From a virus: 46,939 nucleotides of DNA. The notes below the pieces were generated by a model that saw nothing but the letters and a program-made list of their open reading frames with translations, searched no databases and was not told the DNA's origin. Both the position numbers and the translations under genes were made by a program. Position 1 is the stretch's first letter. Every line of letters begins with the position of its first letter. Of this stretch, positions 35,501 to 42,811 are shown piece after piece. Location of the stretch: IMG/VR virus record IMGVR_UViG_3300045146_000296, positions 1 to 46,939 of that record, one strand, 5' to 3'.

Positions 35501-37718
35501 ATTCCTGGCCAAGGATCGGGATGGCAGAGAGGATATGACGAAGGGATCCTGACACATTTGTCAAGATCGCGCCTTCTTTCATCAAGAGCTCACTCCTCCC
35601 AGCTCTCACAGCCTCATTTGCCACAGTGAGCTGGATCACTCTCCACCAGACATTCTCTACAGTTGCATCCTCCTCATAAGGGATCCACCCTGCCTGATTG
35701 AGGGCGATGAAGTAGTTCTCTACCAGCTCCCTCTCTTCAGTAGTCAAGGAGACCAACTGGCTCTTGGCAGCTGCCATCTGCTCTGGGGATGTACTCGGAC
35801 CCAGACCCTGAGCAAGCTTGTCCTCATCATCCTGGGTCAGGGCAGGAACTGTGGCGGGCTGTGGGGTCTGGAGCTGTGCCTCATACTCTGTGTAAGGCAC
35901 ACCTTGCCCCGGCCTTTCGGGGTCGATCAGCACATACGGGAGTGCCGGGTCTGGATCCAGGGAATAGACCTGCCGGATAGGAGCTGGCGGGTTAGCCAGC
36001 ACATATTGGAGCGCAGTACTCTGTGCCGTGTCTACTGTTTCGACAGCGACTACAGCTGAACTCCCCGACTGGGTAGTGAAGGAAGAGAGCCCTACTCCGG
36101 GAGGCAGAGTCGCCCGCTCTGAATGAGCAGGCTCTAGCAGGAGTACCAGGGGATCGATATCCTGTCCATACTCGAAATGGAGGTGAGGCCCTGTAGCTGT
36201 TCCTGTCTGTCCTACAGCACCCAGATTCTGTCCTCGGTCCAGGTGTTGACCAGCACGTACATCAATCCTGGAGAGGTGTGCATATAGGGAAGTCTGACCA
36301 TCAGCATGTCGGACTCTGACTGCGTTCCCATATCCACCTGAAGCCCCAGCGAATTCAACAGAACCTTCCGAGACGCACCTGACGACTGTTCCCGCAGTGG
36401 CATCCAGATCGATTCCAGAGTGCCACTTGTACTCCCCAGTAACAGGGTGTGTCCTGTAGCCGTAACCACTACTTACGACAGAGCCAGGGACTGGTGGGTA
36501 CATGTTATACAGACCAGCCTCAGAGGCCTGTGGAAGTGCAGTTCCCTCAGTACTTGTACCAGTGTTAGCCGGGTTCCTCCCTAGATAGTCTTCCTTCTTC
36601 CTCTTGAAGCTTCTTGCTTCGGCCTCATTCTGCTGGATAAGGCCCTGGATCTGTTGCTTCTGGAGATCCCGGATCTTTTTGAGGAGAGCAGGTGGCAGGC
36701 TTACCGCTTGGTATTCGTGGAATCTAAAGGTGACCTGCTCGGTGAAGGAAAGCATCCTGGTGATCCAGGACAACTTGATATTGGGAGAGACTTCCGGGGA
36801 GGAGTGTAGCCCATGTACGTGTCTTACTCTGGGAGTTCCGGCAGAGACTGACTCTCCGAGAGTGAAGTATTCCCACTTGTCCCACAAGTCTGCTGCTACA
36901 TCGATCCCGAAATTCTCGTATAGGGCTCTCTGCTGCAGAGAGTTGATGTAGCGGACATAGATATTGGATTGCCTGGGATCCCCGGTAAACTCTGTTGGCT
37001 CCATTACTGGGGGCAGAGGAAGCAGGTCGAAGACAATACCCAGGTGGGCCTTCTCCATCTCGTGGATGGTGTTTCCTCCGGGGATTGATCTCCTCTGTGT
37101 CAGTCTGTTGAATTCAGGGATACTGGGGCTGGCAGACTCGTCTTCAGGAAAGACAGTGGTAGTCTCTTCGCAGCCAGGTCCATAGGTATTGATGGTGACC
37201 TGGACAATCCTCTTCTCAGTACCAGACTCATTTCTCAGGATCTCTACAGGCTTGGTCCGCCACTCCTTCCTGAATAGGTAGTTAAAACAGAAAGGGAAGT
37301 AGTTGAACCACCGGAGATCGAGCTCACAGTTGAAGGTGCCAGGCTTGCCCTTCATAGGAGCCACAGTCATTGAGGTGACTGTAAAGGCCATCAGCTGGGA
37401 CACAGGCCAGTGAGGCACAACTGAGTCCCGGACATACTGGTTCTCTACGAGACAGAAGGGAGAGTGCTGGATCTCGACAATAAGCCGGTGCAGATCCAGG
37501 AGCAGATCTGGTGTGAAGACGATATTCACACTGACCTGGACCATCCCATGGCCACTGGGGACCTTGGTACTCTGCCTAGTGCGGAGGGTTTTCCACTGCC
37601 AGACCAGATCTTCTTTGTGGATCCCGATCTGAGAGGGAGGAATGGAGAGATCGATGTCGTTGATCTGGAAGATATTCCGTCCCTGTTCGAGGGCTCCTCC
37701 TGGGATTCCTGGCAGCAT
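29565..37718 (-). CDS. Giant baseplate hub-like protein with an internal M23 peptidase domain
   Basis: A 2717-residue protein. The N terminus (FQINDIDLSIPPSQIGIHKE, then TLRTRQSTKVPSGHGMVQVS) resembles LysM-region baseplate proteins that join hub and tail tube. Residues about 410-525 are an M23 (lysostaphin-type) metallopeptidase with all expected residues. His433 and Asp437 lie in WHSGIDLD, His481 in YAHLSRI, and His512 and His514 in GPHLHFEY; these enzymes cut peptidoglycan cross-bridges. A long helical section of over 1000 residues follows. Residues about 1770-1830 (VVIRPGLNVQLRAGYSNDPN) and about 2296-2456 (including RCGDVCILLDDYNQMAGPVE) match the gpD/gp27-type hub pattern. Hydrophobic segments lie near 1910-1930 and 2576-2641. 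It likely forms the tail tip that locally opens the cell wall during injection. Typical hubs are under 400 residues, so the size is exceptional. Confidence 0.85.
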   Translation of the reverse strand: MLPGIPGGALEQGRNIFQINDIDLSIPPSQIGIHKEDLVWQWKTLRTRQSTKVPSGHGMVQVSVNIVFTPDLLLDLHRLIVEIQHSPFCLVENQYVRDSVVPHWPVSQLMAFTVTSMTVAPMKGKPGTFNCELDLRWFNYFPFCFNYLFRKEWRTKPVEILRNESGTEKRIVQVTINTYGPGCEETTTVFPEDESASPSIPEFNRLTQRRSIPGGNTIHEMEKAHLGIVFDLLPLPPVMEPTEFTGDPRQSNIYVRYINSLQQRALYENFGIDVAADLWDKWEYFTLGESVSAGTPRVRHVHGLHSSPEVSPNIKLSWITRMLSFTEQVTFRFHEYQAVSLPPALLKKIRDLQKQQIQGLIQQNEAEARSFKRKKEDYLGRNPANTGTSTEGTALPQASEAGLYNMYPPVPGSVVSSGYGYRTHPVTGEYKWHSGIDLDATAGTVVRCVSEGSVEFAGASGGYGNAVRVRHADGQTSLYAHLSRIDVRAGQHLDRGQNLGAVGQTGTATGPHLHFEYGQDIDPLVLLLEPAHSERATLPPGVGLSSFTTQSGSSAVVAVETVDTAQSTALQYVLANPPAPIRQVYSLDPDPALPYVLIDPERPGQGVPYTEYEAQLQTPQPATVPALTQDDEDKLAQGLGPSTSPEQMAAAKSQLVSLTTEERELVENYFIALNQAGWIPYEEDATVENVWWRVIQLTVANEAVRAGRSELLMKEGAILTNVSGSLRHILSAIPILGQEYPTCQHLGSIEPSFGLEFTLLDQDPSLTGTGIAGALLESMRAKLQENSRSFRAVVDNWTLSTDHFITRLFGSYRDSDTTVELDEARDTYYIKKRTSISAASSQTVEGSPGTSILSLVLDETNPYSMEAIVASESIREDIEERRKKVLRALYDMSLTDAGRLGLALSTGKLLAPTDQTLPDAQAYRDANPTALLRELRLGEPFLDDLYGAGKMFGSSAVTDPNVLNQILYGILESPQMPRVAATAGSAGVQGGGTVATHTVKTTGKEAVSVYDATEFYKVHTSLQDLDFEVVRDYYVTLQAILRQCRLLMAEPEVSDAETIDPSEISSQLYDLPDTDPLMYTEFFWWLFASPEDESKRFGLTLGFGRMSDEDKKWVVGKRAFYAPWAIVQRAVIDFPAEIASLGLAFLGDVLLLHGFEITREQMAAIQLSKLQEVVDYYTNLFPVAIDVPHKLVEEIPLLQDIITRDGVAASAMGYYAYFDKALQDIGWQGQVERGTWDRSPLNPHHIYYKEDFERLCELVLQQQAYEDGVVQIVDRIRKAVSSGSLTPEDGAKQLLARLPRRFARLPVDREREKAKLAYLRQLLARLADLLLQEPAILEMFGLEEILNWDQGKNEYKGLECYPDLELPAHPYYPDSLHATPPDFYMWNPYEDGPSALSSRILEEVQRRAEPIVDGCYKHLKLMQGKGIDPEDYKGLQITDPEDLTPDITRLAWQPEGSDNVGWQRPNGTVQDLGIMGLPFSQGKDLSQLDTDLARGNAALVEAQKEVDTTSLLTKVKSAAEEHPVKALMIVGIPAYVSYMALSRPETEYREKKQRFEVLDSLQHELHPLLPLLATTDGYPHYWWAARGSKETYTRLVEGISDVETMFGSRAGYLGLYLTPETATTIHSSITDTRVAALDAYTHAFDPSSLKRLVKDSCQDIISQKMRLMRAYPTFKLYFVEEDEFESRWLNFDDFFSFNGVKEFTFTSDREVAADTVVITLQNVSGTLDGSKRGVITDLDYFNKKKTDRLQKDHPDSTVTADHRPQELSSIDQPFGAVVIRPGLNVQLRAGYSNDPNMLEVLISGRVTDIAWNPQGDLVEITVQSFGAELVQMIKGRQEFENEPAVLRYNTTHQLLGSMMLEPELKHFGRWEWGQFFQLGEAKDAHLDFVDYNRDSFLNNFAALTWTKNFILHHPFLAAAILLGITVGSAFIPEARLGTLGVFGRFGRWLGVGSKGTAVLREGGAAAWQRTRGFLAHSREFPATNWKEYLQALSGYRGGYNLSVTGVALGARDVGVGLAGRSMSIGFKGAGIAVGGALVVDALREQLFEPMYLASIGNLKKWYARTRSCMFLSPQDDNLYPPSPKDYMRLEKLPITEKIRRVALSAGTTVLSAATTSSVQLDKWWDAWTKPDWVLDKRVEPEQCLFTPMNMTIWEIFHEMTLRHPGWTFGVRPYGHAFRYTLFFGVPSQRYWSCPASNSFIVRMNDLREKLVLGMITREQFIYLYGEEEYKRIADSVKISLPAPAPGATVDSTTGSPLGPQRMAKVQAEHTQIVDEVVSTYCTNRVLEEYLKGLEARFVPFRRYHLLTSDRDIVSNNIVSSEHNVGNAVSVTYYDYEDKTTNPQSLPAGTTLIKASTFIPEAETNIATLASPNCRGYTMALRYGMGQLIYELREMYRGELLVYGNPRIRCGDVCILLDDYNQMAGPVEVQRVTHLFSHETGFLTEIKPGALVFGNEISTWPVIEALKLFIMAVKDNEKTPLAWGDPSAERAGALAKETRGSARRAEALAQESHTFSEHGVALVLPNEDDYASEEWKKHLAERYGQLFAEGVDLSRMFPDEKNLILRGSTGGFGAIMSSGKGLVAGALNMTALGLVEASVFLTPVIGVGLGGVFYGLSSGLQKLHWPSLTWLVAGSIIFAKCLENEAVAVVPLEKNGIPIVSGLSYKDPMALWRHIRGNVTSFVDDTIGGTEDLISELRDSGMAAWRSYRTAGPEMKGY

Positions 37719-40700
37719 TAGTCTCCCATCAGTCTTTCTGTATAGGCAGTCGTGATCGGGCGTCTTGTATCATTGATTCTAACGGAGGCACTTCCGCCAA
37801 CGCCATTCAGAAATTGTGTGATGGGAGTCATGCCACTGAAATTCTTGACTTCTCCCCGAATCTGGAAGGCATTTCTCCTGGCAAAGTAGCTTTCCCCAGG
37901 AACCAAGGGCCTTTGCATCAGACCAGCAACCTCATCCTGCCGCTGTACATCCTCCGGTGTCGGGCCAACAGACTCTTGACTGAACAGAGTCCCATTATGG
38001 ATTGCCTTCGTAACCCTGGGGCTTACTACCTCCCCGGGCATGATCATCGCGTCAGGAGAATACCCCTCCCTACCCAACAGAGACCCCAGAGCCATTGTTC
38101 CCAGGGCTCCTAGGGCAATTGGAGTGATGAGCCGCCTGTCAAATCTCGATGTAGCCGCCTTGATCTGGCCCAATCTCGAAGAGACTACCTCCGACAGCCT
38201 CTCCCCTACATCCTGTGGGATTTCTGCCAGTGCAGCAGCTACTTCCGGCGAACCCCTCTGCCGAAAGACGTAGTCATAGGCCTGACGACTGGAGACATTG
38301 CTCCTCTCTACGATGGAGGCAATACCTGCTGCTGTGGTTGAGTAAGCTGCGTTCCTCTCCGCTGTGATGTTTACTACTCTCTGCAGCATCTCGTAGATGG
38401 GCTCAAGACCGAGTTCGTGTCCTTCGAGAGCCCTGAAGATATTCTCGGGGAGGGTCACCCCTGCCTCCTTGAGATATCCAGCCACTTCAGCTCTCTCTAC
38501 CCGGATCCCTCTCAGTAGAGGACTCTCCTTGAACAACAGGTCGTTGAACAGATTCCTCAGCCCGGCGATATCCCTGGTATTGATAGCGTTCTCAACAACA
38601 TCAGAAATCTGCCTTGCATAGTCGAAAGCAATAGGCTGCTTCTTGGCCTTGATTGTAGTGGCTTCCTCAACAGCTCCCAGGAGGTCTAGCAGGTGCCGGC
38701 CAGCCACCTCATCTTCTCCACCGAAACTCATGGTTCCAAGCCTGAGTTTCCCCAGGGCAATATTGATAGGGCCAACCTCCTTGGCGAACTGTTCCTTCAG
38801 AGCTCCCTGTTCGATCTCTCCGATGACATTCGGGGAGATACCAGCTGCCAGAGCCTCCGCTCTCTGTCGCTCCATGCCTCTCTTGGTTTCCTGCAGGAAG
38901 GCAGAGTACGAGAAGGCTTGTCTTATGCGAGAGACAGCTGCATTGGTCAGTGCATCTCTGCCAGCTAACGCCCTTGCTGCCGATTTCCTCCCTGTATTGG
39001 GGAAGAGAAGCATATAGGTATCTTTATCGAAGTCACCCAGCATGTTGGCGACGTTAGAGAGATCGACAGAGTACTTACCACCTCCGTAGTGCACATCTAC
39101 AGGCATGGAAGGAAACCAGAGATGTCCTTCTCCAGCACTCCCAGTGAATTGGGAGATATTCCTGGCCATCTGCCGGAAGAAAGATCTCCGCAGGCCTGCC
39201 CCCTCTCTCCCTGCAAGTCTTGCGATGTCTCCGAATCCGGCGATTGGTGCTCCGGCGAGGGCCTCCATCCGTCCCAAAGTGGATGCCATAGCTGGGACTC
39301 GTCTGACCTCTCTGAACACCTCGTCTGCAGTCCCGAATGCCTGTGTTTCTCCAGGATGTCTGAAGACCTGAACAGGACCAATGTTCCCAGGAGTGAGTGC
39401 TGGGTATCTTCCAGAGAGGGCCACAACCCCAGCCCCCTTTCCTGTCTCCATGCCTGTGAAGAACCGCTGTAGGTTCTGGGCAAGTCCCAACCGAGCTAGG
39501 GTTGTTGCTGCTGGAGGACGAGTACCCTCTGCCAGAGCACTCTCATAAGCCCCCTTGGTATAACTCTTCATGATGTCTATGAAGCCACCAGCATCCATGA
39601 ACAAGGCGCTGCCCTGAGTCCTTGTAAGCACCTCTCCTACTCTTCCCAGACCAGCCTCACTCACCAGATCCAGTCCCAGTCCTGCTGTAGCTCCTGTAGT
39701 GGCAACCCGCATACTTCTGCCAACCAGGAAACCTGTACCGGCCATCTTCCCTCTGAAAACAGAAGCATGTACCTCTCCCAGCAATCCAGCCATCCCCTCC
39801 TTCCAACCGCGCAGAGTACGAGTCATGTGCCCAACGTTCTCGGCATTGACCACACTCATAGAGGAGATTCTGGTCAATATCTGCATCAGATCGTGCATGC
39901 GTCTGACATACTCTGGGAGCACATGAGTAGTGGTACCGCCGGCCCCCTTGATGTTGATTCCAACAGTGTCCCGCAAGAACCTGCCTCCAGGAACGTGGAG
40001 AACGGTCCCCCCAAACACGTCCCTGACGATCCTGCTGAGCACTGTGTTCTCACCAGCCAGATCGAGAAGGAACCCCTCTTCATACTGAGCCAGCAACCTC
40101 CTTGCATTCATGCTGTCAGTGGACCTGATAAACTCTTGCCAGGGCACCCTGGGAAGCCTTCCAGAGAGCTCCAGGTCCACAGGCGACCGGTTCCCCGAGA
40201 TGACTCCCATCATGCCCTGTAGGCTGCGCAGAGCACTCAGCTTGCGTGCCATACCAGGTATCCGGGCAGCAAATCCTCCCACGATTCTGTTGGCCTCCCT
40301 GGCTTCCAGACCCATTCCCATGAGACTGGCTCTGAACATGTTCCTCATCTGAGGCTCCATGGAGGCCCGGATGACACCCCAAGGAGCAGCACCTGGAGAG
40401 AGAGTGGAGGCTCCTACTCCGAACCCTCTTCCTAGGGTCCTGAAGAACTGTCTGTAAGTCGAGTTTTGCGGGCCGCCCCACTTGGTCCTGGCACCAGCAG
40501 TGATCTCTCTTCTCAGGTTCCTGCCCAGACCTGCTCCAAGCATCCCAGCTCCACCCCACCAGACGTGAGCCACAGTCTGAGCGGCAAGAACGGGGTTCTC
40601 AAGTCTTGCAAGAGCTTCCAGTCCGGCACTAGTCATGTAACGGGCACGCACCACATCCGGCATGAGACCAGAGACACCACCCATTCTGGTAGCAATGGCA

Positions 40701-42811
40701 GAACCCATGCTTGCAAAGAAGTCCTTTACATTTACAGGCCCTGTTGTCCCTCTAGCAGTGCCGGCTACAGTCTGTTGGACGAGGAACTGAGCACTCTTGG
40801 TTACGGTATCTGGACCCGTCAAGAGCAGAGCCGCTGGATTGACTCCAAGGGCCTGGACGTTCATGCCCATCCCTCTAAGAATCAGTTCGGCAACCTGCTC
40901 CTCTGTCTGGACGTGAGCCAGAGCTTTGCCCACTGGAGAGAATATCTTCTCTGAACGACGAATTCTCCTCCTCAAGGTCCCCGTGATCTCATAGAAAGTG
41001 GAGCCACTCTCCTCCTCTGCCCTCCTGACTACACCCAACTCAAGACCTGTAACGTCCCTGCGGTTTGGGAGTTTGACAACGCCATTCCCCGAGACCCCCA
41101 AGACTCGTCCGTACTCCCTCATGAACCTTCTTGCCTCTTTGCCTGAGAGAGAGACTCTCTGGTTGGGAGCAGAGAGAAGAGCGTTCAGCATCTTGGTAGG
41201 GGAGGTCTTCATCATGGTAGGGTCGAAGATCTTCTTCTCGATCACCTCTGCCATCTCGATGTTCTGGCCAGTAATGATCGCCTCACCCAGTCCCTTCCCA
41301 AGACCCCACCTGCTTCCCCCTCTCAAGTAGTCAATTATGACTGCCCTGTTGATCCCCCCGATATCCTGAGACCACTCAATCGGCTCTGCCCCAGAGAGAA
41401 TGGAGCCCGAGAAGAGAGGCCCTATCTCCGGCTCCAGAAACAGAGTCTCTCTGCCAACAAACTGCTCTGGTCTCGCTGTTACAGGGACACTGGTCCTGTT
41501 CACAAACCCAGTGTTCCGCATGAGACTCAAGGGATTCAGACCCACATTGCCCAACTTGACGAAGGCTCCACCATGCGGAAGCCTTGTGATAGCTGCATCA
41601 GCTCCTGGATCAAAACCCGGAACATGAGCAGCCGCAAAGGCCCTGAGCCTATGGATCTCGGCACTGGAAAGCCCCTCCCTGGCCATCAGTGTAGTACCAG
41701 CATGCTTCAGAGAGACATTGCGCTGAAGCTGAGCCCGCATGGCTCCACCTGCAGTAAGAGCCGCCTGAGCTCCTCTCGGGAGAACAGCTCCCAACTGCCG
41801 GAGATTCTGTCTGAAAAGCCTTGGATCTACGTGTTCAACCCCACCAGTAGCAGAAGACATCCTCCTGAGCTCCAAGAAGGCAGCATCATAGATATCCCCC
41901 ATCTGCGAACCAGCAGAATTGGCAGCGGCCTCCAGGTCCCCATAAAACCTGTCGAAACTGTAGGCCGTTGAGGTCCCGATCCTGGTGACTGGTGCTTCGC
42001 CAATGCGTTGTGCGTGGACAGGCACAGAGACAAACTGGTTCCCTCGGACACGGACTCTTGCATGTAAGCCCAGGAGGCCTTCTCCTGTGATGTCGGCCTC
42101 TTGTAGGAGCTCTGGAGCCACACCAGTCAACTCTCTGAGCCTTCTAATCCTTCCTGAGACTTCAGGTCCATACACCTCTCCCACGTTACCAGTGAAGGGA
42201 GTAAAGAGCCTGGTAGCAGGAGCAGGAACTGCTGTGATTGGAGCGATCTGCCCCATGAGGCCCCGGGCTCTTTTCCTTGCCTCCACGAAGGCGAGTCTTC
42301 CTGCTGGGGTACTGGTATCCATGAGCTGTCTGACAGTCTCGGACACCATCTGGGTCATATTCTCGCTTACTTTCTGGCCGCTCTCCTGGAAGGCATTATG
42401 GAGTCTGCTCTTCAGGGTGACTCTGGCATTTTCACTCAGATCAAGTTCTGGCGAGTCTAGAGTCTCTATCAGGGAGGAGACGAGGACGTTGAACTCGTCT
42501 GCATTCTTGGCCTCGATGTCCCTGATGTAGTTGCCAGACTGCAGAGCCTCCTGGAGTCTTTCGATGGTGCGCTGGTGGATCCTTTCTTTCGCACGACTTG
42601 AGGTAGAGATCATCTCTCCGACTGTCTCACCCATGTCGCGGAGATGGTTTGTAGACCACCCCATGAGCACTCTGGCATCATTCGACCAGAGTCCTCTCGC
42701 TCCTCGGTAGGCACCATAGGCAAGTGGTGCGGCACTGAGGATGCCAACCATTGTATTGGCGGTACTCGACGCCAGGCCCTCAGGCTCGTCGAATAACCTA
42801 TTCAAGAGCAT
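37718..42811 (-). CDS. Giant virion protein, tape-measure-like by position (second of two)
   Basis: A 1697-residue protein rich in Ala, Gly, Arg and Leu, mostly helical. It has a hydrophobic stretch near the N terminus (VGILSAAPLAYGAYRG, about 22-37), a second near residues 1559-1577 (PIALGALGTMALGSLLG), and many arginine-rich helices. Immediately upstream of the hub gene is where the tape-measure protein is encoded in most tailed phages. Its length would set tail length at about 0.15 nm per residue if it were fully helical. The scarcity of long coiled coils makes an internal ejected protein an alternative. It overlaps the hub gene by one base (TAATG) and the upstream giant gene by 14 bases. 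Confidence 0.72.
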   Translation of the reverse strand: MLLNRLFDEPEGLASSTANTMVGILSAAPLAYGAYRGARGLWSNDARVLMGWSTNHLRDMGETVGEMISTSSRAKERIHQRTIERLQEALQSGNYIRDIEAKNADEFNVLVSSLIETLDSPELDLSENARVTLKSRLHNAFQESGQKVSENMTQMVSETVRQLMDTSTPAGRLAFVEARKRARGLMGQIAPITAVPAPATRLFTPFTGNVGEVYGPEVSGRIRRLRELTGVAPELLQEADITGEGLLGLHARVRVRGNQFVSVPVHAQRIGEAPVTRIGTSTAYSFDRFYGDLEAAANSAGSQMGDIYDAAFLELRRMSSATGGVEHVDPRLFRQNLRQLGAVLPRGAQAALTAGGAMRAQLQRNVSLKHAGTTLMAREGLSSAEIHRLRAFAAAHVPGFDPGADAAITRLPHGGAFVKLGNVGLNPLSLMRNTGFVNRTSVPVTARPEQFVGRETLFLEPEIGPLFSGSILSGAEPIEWSQDIGGINRAVIIDYLRGGSRWGLGKGLGEAIITGQNIEMAEVIEKKIFDPTMMKTSPTKMLNALLSAPNQRVSLSGKEARRFMREYGRVLGVSGNGVVKLPNRRDVTGLELGVVRRAEEESGSTFYEITGTLRRRIRRSEKIFSPVGKALAHVQTEEQVAELILRGMGMNVQALGVNPAALLLTGPDTVTKSAQFLVQQTVAGTARGTTGPVNVKDFFASMGSAIATRMGGVSGLMPDVVRARYMTSAGLEALARLENPVLAAQTVAHVWWGGAGMLGAGLGRNLRREITAGARTKWGGPQNSTYRQFFRTLGRGFGVGASTLSPGAAPWGVIRASMEPQMRNMFRASLMGMGLEAREANRIVGGFAARIPGMARKLSALRSLQGMMGVISGNRSPVDLELSGRLPRVPWQEFIRSTDSMNARRLLAQYEEGFLLDLAGENTVLSRIVRDVFGGTVLHVPGGRFLRDTVGINIKGAGGTTTHVLPEYVRRMHDLMQILTRISSMSVVNAENVGHMTRTLRGWKEGMAGLLGEVHASVFRGKMAGTGFLVGRSMRVATTGATAGLGLDLVSEAGLGRVGEVLTRTQGSALFMDAGGFIDIMKSYTKGAYESALAEGTRPPAATTLARLGLAQNLQRFFTGMETGKGAGVVALSGRYPALTPGNIGPVQVFRHPGETQAFGTADEVFREVRRVPAMASTLGRMEALAGAPIAGFGDIARLAGREGAGLRRSFFRQMARNISQFTGSAGEGHLWFPSMPVDVHYGGGKYSVDLSNVANMLGDFDKDTYMLLFPNTGRKSAARALAGRDALTNAAVSRIRQAFSYSAFLQETKRGMERQRAEALAAGISPNVIGEIEQGALKEQFAKEVGPINIALGKLRLGTMSFGGEDEVAGRHLLDLLGAVEEATTIKAKKQPIAFDYARQISDVVENAINTRDIAGLRNLFNDLLFKESPLLRGIRVERAEVAGYLKEAGVTLPENIFRALEGHELGLEPIYEMLQRVVNITAERNAAYSTTAAGIASIVERSNVSSRQAYDYVFRQRGSPEVAAALAEIPQDVGERLSEVVSSRLGQIKAATSRFDRRLITPIALGALGTMALGSLLGREGYSPDAMIMPGEVVSPRVTKAIHNGTLFSQESVGPTPEDVQRQDEVAGLMQRPLVPGESYFARRNAFQIRGEVKNFSGMTPITQFLNGVGGSASVRINDTRRPITTAYTERLMGD

